This document shows, one piece after another, positions 13,246 to 21,871 of a stretch of DNA of 64,000 nt (positions are counted from its first letter, which is position 1; each line of letters opens with the position of its first letter). A model generated the notes under the pieces. That model searched no databases. It saw nothing but the letters and a program-made list of their open reading frames with translations, and was not told the origin of the DNA. The position numbers were made by a program, and so were the translations under genes. This DNA comes from Rhinopithecus roxellana (taxonomy: Eukaryota > Chordata > Mammalia > Primates > Cercopithecidae): assembly GCF_007565055.1 (NCBI RefSeq), contig NC_044568.1, positions 44,534,156-44,598,155 on the forward strand, given 5' to 3'.

Positions 13246-13417
13246 GCCCACAGGGTCCCATGGAGAAAAAGGATATATCCTCACATAATAACTAGAGAGA
13301 AGCTTTCTGAGAGATTCCTTTCTGATGTGTGACTTCATCACACGGAGTTCCACCCTGCCCTTCTTTGAACAGTTTGCTAACCCTGTTGTCGTGGATTCTG
13401 CAAAGTGATATCTGGGA
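13246..13417 (+). repeat. Alpha monomer, class m4, first copy (reference example)
   Basis: 172 bp. Class marks: gcccataggggcccatgg (here gcccacagggtcccatgg), cctcacataataactagag, ttctgagagattgctttctg (here gattcctttctg), gacttcatcacacagagttc, cacccttcccttcttgg and aacactgttgtcgtgg. The first m4 after m3 usually carries cacataataactag. Confidence 0.9.
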
Positions 13418-13589
13418 GCCCATAGGGGCCCATGGTGAAAACGGAAGTATCCTCACATAAAAACTGGAGAGAAGCTTTCTGAGAGATTGCTTTCTGATGT
13501 GTGACCTCATCACAAAGAGTTCCACCCTTCCCTTCTTGGAACAGTTTGCTAAAACTGTTGTGGTGGATTCTGCTAAGTGATATTTGGCA
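13418..13589 (+). repeat. Alpha monomer, class m4, second copy (reference example)
   Basis: 172 bp. Same class as the preceding monomer, but with cctcacataaaaactgg; the aaaaact form is common in second and later m4 copies. This is the monomer class whose copy number varies between units, and its extra copies account for the alternation of 4-, 5-, 6- and 7-monomer spacing. Confidence 0.9.
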
Positions 13590-15369
13590 ACTCATTGAGG
13601 GCTATGGTGAAAAAGGTAATATCCTCAGATAAAAACTGGAAAGAAGCCTTCTCAGAAACTGCATTGCCATATGTGAATGCATCTCACAGAGTTACACGTT
13701 TCTCTTCAGTGATCAGTTTGTTAACACAGTTTTCTTTAAATCTGCAATTAGATACTGCATAGCGCAAAGAAACTTACGGGGACAAAGGAAATATCCTCAG
13801 ACGAAAACTAGAAAGAAGCTTTCTGAGAAACTTCTTGGTGATGTGTGAATTCATCTCTCCAAGTTACACTTATGTTTCGTGGAGCAGTCCATTAACACTG
13901 TCTTTGAGGAACCTGAGAAGGGCTTCTTTGGATCGCATTGAGGCCTACGCTGATAAAGGAAATTTCATTAGTTGAAAACGTGAAAGAAGCTTTCGGAGAA
14001 ACTTCTTTCTGATCAGTGAGATCATCTCAAAGACTTATAACTTAGATCTCAGGAGGCAGTTTTCTAACACTCTTTTCGAGGGAACTGCAAAGTGATATTT
14101 GGGAGCCCTTAGGCGCCCATGGTGAAAAAGGAAGAATCCTCACCTAAAAACTAGAGAGAAGCTTTCTGAGAGATTGCTTTCCGATGTGTGACTTCATCAC
14201 ACAGAATTCCACCCTAAGATTCTTGGAACAGTTTGCTAACACTGTTGTCGTGGATTCTGCAAAGTGATATTTGGGAGCCCTCAGGGGCCAATGGTGAAAA
14301 AGGAAGTATCCTCACATAATAACTAGAGAGAAGGTTTCTGAGAGACTCCTTTCCGTTGTGTGACTTCATCACACAGAGTTCCACCCTTCCCTTCTTGGAA
14401 TAGTTTGCTAACACTGTTGTCGTGGATTCTGGAAAGTGATATATGGGAGCTCATTGAGGGCTATGGTGAAAAAGGAAATATCCTCAAATTAAAACTCGAA
14501 AGAAGCCTTCTGAGAAACTACATTGCCATGTGTCAATGCAACTCATAGAGTTACACGTTTCTCTTCAGTGATCAGTTTGTTAACACAGTTTTCTGGAAAT
14601 CTGCAATGAGATACTTCTTAGCCCAATGAAAATTACGGTGACTAAGGAAATATCCTCAGATGAAAACTAGAAAGAAGCTTTCTGAGAAACTTCTTGGTGA
14701 TGTGTGAATTCATCTCACTGAGTTACACTTATGTTTCGTGGAGCAGTCCATTAACACTGTCTTTGAGGAACACGAGAAGGGCTTCCTTGGATCGCAATGA
14801 GGCCTACCTGATAAAGGGATTTTCATTATTTCAAAACGTGAAAGAAACTTTCTGAGAAACTTCTTTCTGATCAGTGAGTTCATCTCACAGACTTACAACT
14901 TCGACCTCTGGAAGCAGTTTGCTAACACTATTTTCGTGGATTCTGCAATGTGCTATGTGGGAGCCCATAGGGGCCCATGGTGAGAAAGGAGTTATCCTCA
15001 CATAAATACTAGACAGAAGCTTTCTGAGAGATTGCTTTCTGATGTGTGACTTCATCACACAGAGTTCCACCCTCCCTTCTTGGAAGAGTTTGCTAACCCT
15101 GTTGTCGTGGATTCTGCAAAGTGATATATGGCAGCTCTTTGAGGGCTATGGTGAAAAAGGAAATATCCTCAAATTAAAACTGGAAAGAAGCCTTCTGAGA
15201 AACTGCATTGCCATGTGTGAATGCAACTCACAGATTTACACGTTTCTCTTCAATGATCAGTTTGTTAACACAGTTTTCTGCAAATCTGCAATTAGATACT
15301 TCATAGCGCAATGAAGCTTACGGTGATAAAGGAACTATCCTCAGATGAAACCTAGAAAGAAGCTTTCTT

Positions 15370-15380
15370 AGAAACTTCTT
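15370..15380 (+). repeat. LINE-1 target-site duplication, left copy
   Basis: agaaacttctt, matching 21,861-21,871 perfectly. The upstream bases ctttctt followed by agaa fit the TT/AAAA-like nick site of the LINE-1 endonuclease. The duplicated bases are part of the m2 satellite monomer. Confidence 0.9.
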
Positions 15381-16411
15381 GGGGTGGAGCAAGATGGCTG
15401 AATAGGAACAGCTCCAGTCTTCAACTCCCAGCGCGAGCGACACAGAAGACTGGTGATTTCTGCATTTTTAAATGAGATACTGGGGTCATCTCACTAGGGA
15501 GTGCCAGAAAATCCATGCTGGTCAGCTGCTGCAGCCTGACCAGCGTGAGCTGAAGCAGGGCGAGGCATCGCCTCACCTGGAAGCCAAGGGGGAAGGGAAT
15601 CCGTTTTCCTAGCCGGGGGAACTGAGACACACATCACCTGGAAAATTGGGTAACTCCCACCCCAATACTGCGCTTTAAGCAGACAGGCACACCAGGAGAG
15701 TATATCCCACGCCTGGACGGGAGGTTCCCACGCCCACGGAGCCTCCCTCACTGCTAACACAGCAGTCTGCGGCGATCTATCCGCAAGGCAACAGCGAGGC
15801 TGGGGGAGGGGCGCCCGCCATTGCTGAGGCTTAAGTAGGTAATCAAAGCCTCTGGGAAGCTCGAACTGGGTGGAGCTCACAGCAGCTCAAGGAAGCCTGC
15901 CTGTCTCTGTAGTCTCCACCTCTGGGGACAGCGCACAGCTGAAGACCAACAGGGGAAGCAGTGGGGGCCGGTGCAGACGCGAACGACTCTGTATGACAGC
16001 TTTGGGGAGAGCCGTGGATCTCCCAACGCGGAGGTTGAGATCTGAGAACGGACAGACTGCCTGCTCAGGTGTGTCCCTGACCCCTGAGTAGCCTAGCTGG
16101 GAGAAATCCCCCACTAGGGGCAGTCTGACAGCCCACACCTCACAGGGTGGAGTACACCCCTGAGAGGAAACTTCCAAAGTAAGAGTCAGACAGGTACACT
16201 TGCTGTTCAGCAATATTCTATATTCGGCAAACTCTGCTGCTGATACCCAGGCAAACAGGGTCTGGAGTGGACCTTAAGCAATCTCCAACAGACCAACAGA
16301 CAGTCCTTCTGACTGTCAGAAGGAAAAGTATCAAACAGGAAGGACACCTATACCAAAACCCCATCAGTACGTCACCACCATCAAAGACCAGAGACAGATA
16401 AAACCACAAAG
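15381..16411 (+). promoter_or_regulatory. LINE-1 5'UTR with internal promoter
   Basis: 1,031 bp from the first LINE-1 base to the ORF1 start codon. It begins with a caagatggc motif at 15,390-15,398, the YY1-type site that places transcription start in primate LINE-1s. The region is GC-rich compared with the satellite, with several CpGs, and is the expected place for the sense Pol II promoter and an antisense promoter. Human L1PA1/L1PA2 5'UTRs are about 0.9 kb because a 129-bp segment was lost in the human lineage. The length here fits retention of that segment, but I did not align it. Minus-strand open frames at 15,494-15,880 and 15,421-15,630 lie in the general area of the primate antisense ORF0, but I could not match them to it. 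Confidence 0.85.
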
Positions 16412-17213
16412 ATGGGGAAGAAGCAGGGCAGAAAAGCTGGAAATTCAAAAAATAAGAGCGCATCTCCCCCTGCAAAGGAGCGCAGTCCATCGCCAGCAAC
16501 AGATCAAAGCTGGCCAGAGAATGACTTTGACAAGATGAGAGAAGAAGGCTTCAGACCATCAAACTTCTCAGAGCTAAAGGAGGAATTACGTACCCAGTGC
16601 AAAGAAACTAAAAATCTTGAAAAAAGAGTGGAAGAATTGACAGCTAGACTAATTAATGCAGAGAAGATCATAAACGATATGACAGAGATGAAAACCATGA
16701 CACGAGAAATACGTGACAAATGCACAAGCTTCAGTAACCGACTCGATCAACTGGAAGAAAGAGTATCACCGATTGAGGATCAAATGAATGAAATGAAGTG
16801 AGAAGAGAAACCAAAAGAAAAAAGAAGAAAAAGAAATGAACAAAGCCTGCAAGAAGAATGGGATTATGTAAAAAGACCAAATCTACGTCTGATTGGGGTG
16901 CCTGAAAGTGAGGGGGAAAATGGAACCAAGTTGGAAAACACTCTTCAGGATATCATCCAGGAGAACTTCCCCAACCTAGTAGGGCAGGCCAACATTCAAA
17001 TTCAGGAAATACAGAGAACGCCACAAAGATACTCCTCCAGAAGAGCAACTCCAAGACACATAATTGCCAGATTCACCAAAGTTGAAATGAAGGAAAAAAT
17101 CTTAAGGGCAGCCAGAGTGAAAGGTCGGGTTACCCACAAAGGGAAGCCCATCAGACTAACAGCAGATCTCTCGGCAGAAACTCTACAAGCCAGAAGAGAG
17201 TGGGGGCCAATAT

Positions 17214-17221
17214 TCAACGTT
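17214..17221 (+). repeat. Alu target-site duplication, left copy
   Basis: tcaacgtt next to the poly-T end of the Alu, matched at 17,524-17,531. The perfect match is only 8 bp. Read on the Alu strand the duplication may be a little longer, because its end merges with the A-tail. Confidence 0.75.
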
Positions 17222-17523
17222 TTTTATTTATTTTTTTTTTTTGAGTCGGAGTCTTGCTCTGCCGCCCAGGCTGGAGTGCAGTGGCCGGTTCTCAGCTCAC
17301 TGCAAGCTCCGCCTCCCGGGATGACGCCATTCTCCTGTCTCAGCCTCCCGAGTAGCTGGGACTACAGGCGCCCGCCTCGTCGCCCGGCTGGTTTTTTGTA
17401 TTTTTTAGTAGAGAAGGGGTTTCACCGAATTAGCCAGGATGGTCTCGATCTCCTGACCTCGTGATCCGCCCGTCTCGGCCTCCCAAACTGCTGGGATTAC
17501 AGTCTTGAGCCACCGCGCCCGGC
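17222..17523 (-). mobile_element. AluY: Alu (AluY type, Old World monkey-like), nested in LINE-1 ORF1
   Basis: Full-length dimeric Alu of 302 bp on the minus strand. The poly-T at 17,222-17,242 is its A-tail and the ccgcgcccggc at 17,513-17,523 is its 5' end. The left arm shows the Pol III A box region (reverse complement of gggattacagtcttgagcc) and a B-box-like gatcgagacc. The central A-rich linker appears as ttttttgtattttttagtag. The right arm reads, on the Alu strand, gagctgagaaccggccactg, where human AluY has cgcgccactg. CCGGCCACTG is common in macaque and baboon Y-subfamily copies such as AluYR. The Alu must be younger than the LINE-1 it interrupts. Confidence 0.95.
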
Positions 17524-17531
17524 TCAACGTT
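17524..17531 (+). repeat. Alu target-site duplication, right copy
   Basis: tcaacgtt directly after the Alu 5' end, followed by cttaaag of the interrupted ORF1. It matches 17,214-17,221. Confidence 0.75.
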
Positions 17532-17738
17532 CTTAAAGAAAAGAATTTTAAACCCAGAATTTCATATCCAGCCAAACTAAGTTTCATCAGTGAAGGAGAA
17601 ATAAAATCCTTTACAGATAGGCAAATGCTTAGAGATTTTGTCACCACCAGGCCTGCCTTACAAGAGACCCTGAAGGGAGCCCTAAACATGGAAAGGAACA
17701 ACCAGTACCAGCCATTGCAAAAACATGCCAAAATGTAA

Positions 17739-17801
17739 AGACCATCGAGGCTAGGAAGAAACTGCATCAACTAACGAGCAAAATAACCGGTTAATATCAT
17801 A
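17739..17801 (+). other. LINE-1 inter-ORF spacer
   Basis: 63 bp between the ORF1 stop and the ORF2 ATG, the same length as in human LINE-1. ORF2 is normally reached by unconventional re-initiation across this spacer. No ORF or repeat lies inside it. Confidence 0.9.
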
Positions 17802-20800
17802 ATGACAGGATCAAGTTCACACATAACAATATTAACCTTAAATGTTAATGGACTAAATGCTCCAATTAAAAGACACAGACTGGCAAACTGGATAAAGAGT
17901 CAAGAACCATCAGTCTGCTGTATTCAGGAGACCCATCTCACATGCAGAGACATACATCGGCTCAAAATAAAGGGATGGAGGAAGATCTACCAAGCAAATG
18001 GAGAACAAGAAAAAGCAGGGGTTGCAATCCTAGTCTCTGATAAAACAGACTTTAAACCATCAAAGATGAAAAGACACAAAGAAGGCCATTACATAATGGT
18101 AAAGGGATCAATTCAACAGGAAGAGCTAACCCTCCTAAATATATATGCACCCAGTACAGGAGCACCCAGATTCATAAAGCAAGTGCTTAGAGACTTACAA
18201 AGAGACTTAGACTCCCATACAATAATAATGGGAGATTTCAACACTCCACTGTCAACATTAGACAGATCAACGAGACAGAAAGTTAACAAGGATATCCAGG
18301 AGTTGAACTCATCTCTGCACCAAGCGGACCTAATACACATCTATAGAACTCTCCACCCCAAATCAACAGAATATACATTCTTCTCAGCACCACATCGCAC
18401 TTATTCCAAAATCGACCATATAATTGGAAGTAAAGCACTCCTCAGCAAATGTACAAGAACAGAAATTATAACAAACTGTCTCTCAGACCACAGTGCAATC
18501 AAACTACAACTCAGGACTAAGAAACTCAATCAAAACCGCTCAACTACATGGAAACTGAACAACCTGCTCCTGAATGGCTACTGGGTACATAACGAAATGA
18601 AAGCAGAAATAAAGATGTTCTTTGAAACCAATGAGAAGAAAGATACAACATACCAGAATCTCTGGGACACATTTAAAGCAGTGTGTAGATGGAAATTTAT
18701 AGCACTAAATGCCCACAAGAGAAAGCAGGAAAGATCTAAAATTGACACTCTAACATCACAATTAAAAGAACTAGAGAGGCAAGAGCAAACACAGTCAAAA
18801 GCTAGCAGAAGGCAAGAAATAACTAAGATCAGAGCAGAACTGAAGGAGATAGAGACACAAAAAACCCTCCAAAAAATCAATGAATCCAGGAGTTGGTTTT
18901 TTGAAAAGATGAAAAAAATTGACAGACTGCTAGCAAGACTAATAAAGAAGAAAAGAGAGAGGAATCAAATAGACGCAATAAAAAATGATAAAGGGGATAT
19001 CACCACGGACCCCACAGAAATACAAACAACCATCAGAGAATACTATAAACGCCTTTACGCAAATCAACTAGAAAATCTAGAAGAAATGGATAATTTCCTG
19101 GACACTTACACTCTCCCAAGACTAAACCAGGAAGAAGTTGAATCCCTGAATAGACCAATAGCAGGCTATGAAATTGAGGCAACAATTAATAGCCTACCCA
19201 CCAAAAAAAGTCCAGGACCAGATGGATTCACAGCTGAATTCTACCAGAGGTACAAGGAGGAGTTGGTACCATTCCTTCTGAAACTATTCCAATCAATAGA
19301 AAAAGAGGGAATCCTCCCTAACTCATTTTATGAGGCCAACATCATCCTGATACCAAAGCCTGGCAGAGACACAACAAAAAGAGAGAATTTTAGACCAATA
19401 TCTCTGATGAACATCGATGCAAAAATTCTCAATAAAATACTGGCAAACCGGATTCAGCAGCACATCAGTAAGCTTATCCACCATGATCAAGTGGGCTTCA
19501 TCCCTGGGATGCAAGGCTGGTTCAACATTCGCAAATCAATAAAGGTAATCCAGCATATAAACAGAACCAAAGACAAGAACCACATGATTGTCTCAATAGA
19601 TGCAGAAAAGGATTTTGACAAAATTCAACAGCCCTTCATGCTAAAAACGCTCAATAAATTCGGTATTGATGGAACGTACCTCAAAATAATAAGAGCTATT
19701 TATGACAAACCCACAGCTAATATCATTCTGATTGGACAAAAACAGGAAAAATTCCCTTTGAAAACTGGCACAAGATAGGGATGCCCTCTCTCACCACTCC
19801 TATTCAACATGGTCTTGGAAGTTCTGGCTAGGGCAATCAGGCAAGAGAAAGAAATCAAGGGTATCCAGTTAGGAAAAGAAGAAGTCAAATTGTCCCTGTT
19901 TGCAGATGACATGATAGTATATTTAGAAAACCCCATTGTCTCAGGCCAAAATCTCCTTAAGCTGATAAGCAACTTCAGCAAAGTCTCAGGATACAAAATT
20001 AATGTGCAAAATCACAAGCATTCTTATACACCAGTAACAGACAAACAGAGAGCCAAATCAGGAATGAACTTCCATTCACAACTGCTTCAAAGAGAATCAA
20101 ATACCTAGGAATCCAGCTTACAAGGGATGTAAAGGACCTCTTCAAGAAGAAGTACAAACCACTGCTCAGTGAAATCAAAGAGGACACAAACAAATGGAAG
20201 AACATACCATGCTCATGGATAGGAAGAATCAATATCGTCAAAATAGCCATACGCCCCAAGGTTATTTATAGATTCAATGCCATCCCCATCAAGCTACCAA
20301 TGAGTTTCTTCACAGAATTGGAAAAAACTGCTTTAAAGTTCATATGGAACCAAAAAAGAGCCCGCATTGCCAAGACAATCCTAAGTCAAAAGGACAAAGC
20401 TGGAGGCCTCACGCTACCTGACTTCAAACTACACTACAAGGCTACAGTAACCAAAACAGCATGGTACTGGTACCAAAACAGAGATATAGACCAATGGAAC
20501 AGAACGGAGTCCTCAGAAATAATACCATACATCTACAACCATCTGATCTTTGACAAACCTGAGAGAAACAAGAAATGGGGAAAGGATTCCCTATTTAATA
20601 AATGGTGCTGGGAAAATTGGCTAGCCATAAGTAGAAAGCTGAAACTGGATCCTTTCCTTACCCCTTATAGGAAGATTAATTCAAGATGGATTAGAGACTT
20701 AAATGTTAGACCTAATACCATAAAAACCCTAGAAGAAAATCTAGGTAGTACCATTCAGGACATAGGCATGGGCAAGGACTTCATGTCTAAAACACCAACA

Positions 20801-21626
20801 GCAAGGGCAGGAAAAGCAAAAATTGACAAATGGGATCTAATTAAACTAAAGAGCTTTTGCACAGCAAAAGAAACTACCATCAGAGTGAATAGGCAACCTA
20901 CAGAATGGAGAAAATTTTTGCAACCTACTCATCTGACAAAGGGCTAATATCCAGAATCTACAAAGAACTCAAACAAATATACGAGAAAAAAACAAACAAC
21001 CCCATCAAAAAGTGGGCAAAGGATATGAACAGACATTTCTCAAAAGAAGACATTCATACAGCCAACAGACACATGAAAAAATGCTCATCATCACTCGCCA
21101 TCAGAGAAATGCAAATCAAAACCACAATGAGATACCATCTCACACCAGTTAGAATGGCAATCATTAAGAAGTCAGGAAACAACAGTTGTTGGAGAGGATG
21201 TGGAGAAATAGGAACACTTTTACACTGTTGTTGGGATTGTAAACTAGTTCAACCATTATGGAAAACAGTATGGCAATTCCTCAAGGATCTAGAACTAGAT
21301 GTACCATATGACCCAGCCATCCCACTACTGGGTATATACCCAAAGGATTATAAATTAGTCTATTACAAAGACACATGCACACGTATGTTTATTGCGGCAC
21401 TATTCACAATAGCAAAGACTTGGAATCAACTTAAATGTCCATCTGTGACAGACTGGATTAAGAAAATGTGGCACATATACACCATGGAATACTATGCAGC
21501 CACAAAAAGGATGAGTTTGCGTCCTTTGTAGGGACATGGAAGCAGCTGGAAACCATCATTCTTAGCAAACTATCACAAGAAGGGAAAAGCAAACACCGCA
21601 TGTTCTCACTCATAGGTGGGAACTGA
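17802..21626 (+). pseudogene. L1 ORF2: LINE-1 ORF2 (endonuclease/reverse transcriptase), disrupted
   Basis: ORF2p nicks target DNA and reverse transcribes LINE-1 RNA. The endonuclease domain (codons 1-239) is open and keeps the expected catalytic positions: N14, E43, D145 and N147 (GDFN at 18,231-18,242), and D229/H230 (SDH). Codon 659 (19,776-19,778) is TAG in place of CAG, upstream of the reverse transcriptase FADD motif at 19,899-19,910 (D702/D703), so any product would lack the polymerase centre. Three single-base deletions follow: in the A-run at 20,008-20,011, in the G-run at 20,907-20,908, and in the A-run at 21,503-21,507. The C-terminal CX3CX7HX4C motif is readable at 21,187-21,240. 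The terminal TGA is at 21,624-21,626. The total of 3,825 bp is exactly three less than the 3,828 bp of human ORF2, which fits three one-base losses. Confidence 0.96.
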
Positions 21627-21860
21627 ACAATGAGATCAAATGGACTCGGGAAGGGGCACATCACACACTTGGGCCTATCATGGGGAGGGGGGAGGAGGGA
21701 GGGATTGCACTGGGGAGTTATACATGATATAAATGATGAATTGATGGGAGCTGACGAGTTGATGGGGGCAGCACACCAAAATGGCATAAGTATACATATG
21801 TAAGAAACCTGCACGTTATGCACATTTACCATAGAACTTAAAGTATAATAAAAAAAAAAA
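21627..21860 (+). other. LINE-1 3'UTR and A-tail
   Basis: This runs from the ORF2 stop to the end of the A-tail. It contains the G-rich tract at about 21,681-21,703 (tggggaggggggaggaggga), which is typical of LINE-1 3'UTRs and could fold as a G-quadruplex. The end reads cacatttaccatagaactt, then the AATAAA signal and a short A-run. Confidence 0.92.
21847..21852 (+). terminator. LINE-1 polyadenylation signal
   Basis: aataaa just before the A-tail (about 21,850-21,861), at the usual place at the end of the LINE-1 3'UTR. The tail is short, with about a dozen A residues. Confidence 0.8.
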
Positions 21861-21871
21861 AGAAACTTCTT
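21861..21871 (+). repeat. LINE-1 target-site duplication, right copy
   Basis: agaaacttctt after the A-tail, identical to 15,370-15,380. The m2 monomer resumes immediately as agtgatgtgtgaattcatc. Confidence 0.9.

Larger units (their letters stand above)
1..15380 (+). repeat. Alpha satellite array, left of the LINE-1
   Basis: Uninterrupted tandem repeats of about 171-172 bp, all in one orientation. Each monomer can be recognised by landmarks at constant spacing: a gatatttgggagc-like start, the ggtgaaaaaggaaatatcc block, gaagctttctgagaaa, and a tcacacagagtt or ctcacagagttaca block. Four classes (m1 to m4) occur in fixed order with variable numbers of m4. Approximate m1 anchors (start of the gctcattgag segment or its equivalent, within a few bases): 373, 889, 1576, 2780, 3811, 4495, 5522, 6381, 7236, 7755, 8611, 9641, 10499, 11528, 11872, 12731, 13590, 14450, 15132. 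The spacings are close to 2, 3, 4, 5, 6 or 7 times 171.6 bp. Open frames on both strands recur because the monomers recur. They vary in length with point changes and show no sign of coding selection. Alpha satellite is the centromeric repeat of primates. Whether this array is active kinetochore DNA or a flanking layer cannot be read from sequence. Confidence 0.97.
7724..15380 (+). repeat. Irregular alpha satellite blocks up to the LINE-1
   Basis: About 45 monomers. The m1 spacings are about 856, 1,030, 858, 1,029, 344, 859, 859, 860 and 682 bp. The three pentamers at about 11,872-14,450 are regular but are not near-identical to each other. The 344-bp interval at 11,528-11,872 is only m1 plus an m2/m4 chimera. 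Stretches here have relatives elsewhere in the window: 8,858-9,234 with 41,761-42,167, 9,880-10,980 with 29,930-31,030, 10,980-11,720 with 36,350-37,080, and 13,840-15,000 with 53,570-54,700 and 61,120-62,430. Confidence 0.85.
16412..17738 (+). pseudogene. L1 ORF1: LINE-1 ORF1 (RNA-binding protein), nonsense change plus Alu insertion
   Basis: ORF1p is the trimeric RNA-binding chaperone of the LINE-1 ribonucleoprotein. The start at 16,412 (MGKKQGRKAGN) gives the basic N-terminus, followed by a heptad-rich coiled coil from about residue 50. Codon 130 (16,799-16,801) is TGA, probably from CGA by CpG decay. The same frame continues open after it through the RNA-recognition region until the Alu at codon 268-270 in the C-terminal domain. 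Beyond the Alu the frame resumes shifted by one (302-bp Alu plus 8-bp target copy) and ends with TAA at 17,736-17,738. Removing those 310 bp leaves 338 codons plus the stop, the length of human ORF1p. Only the N-terminal 129 residues could be made from this copy, so a functional product is not expected. Confidence 0.95.
15381..21860 (+). mobile_element. L1: Full-length LINE-1 (L1PA-type lineage), inactivated
   Basis: This is a structurally complete primate LINE-1: 5'UTR starting ggggtggagcaagatggctg, ORF1, a 63-bp spacer, ORF2, 3'UTR with a G-rich tract, AATAAA and an A-tail, flanked by an 11-bp target-site duplication. Without the nested Alu and its duplicated target it is about 6.17 kb. The element lies in the same orientation as the satellite. 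Both reading frames are broken: ORF1 by one nonsense change and the Alu, ORF2 by one nonsense change and three single-base deletions. It is therefore not competent to move on its own. The exact subfamily cannot be set by eye. The 5'UTR is longer than in the youngest human elements, which suggests an older L1PA or cercopithecid-specific lineage. Confidence 0.97.

Noticed and set aside
15494..15880. Minus-strand open frame of 128 codons in the LINE-1 5'UTR as the primate antisense ORF0.
   Set aside because: The start lies about 500 bp into the element and the frame is much longer than the roughly 70-codon ORF0 known in human LINE-1. I could not match the sequence, so I did not annotate it as ORF0.
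17002..18880. Minus-strand open frames inside the LINE-1 coding region.
   Set aside because: They are antisense shadows of ORF1, the Alu and ORF2, with no independent start context or known product.
20300..21531. Two further long open frames as separate genes downstream of ORF2.
   Set aside because: They are the distal parts of ORF2 read in other frames because of the single-base deletions at about 20,009, 20,907 and 21,505.
15381..21860. Integrated virus or endogenous retrovirus.
   Set aside because: There are no long terminal repeats and no gag, pol or env order. The structure, the A-tail and the target duplication are those of LINE-1.
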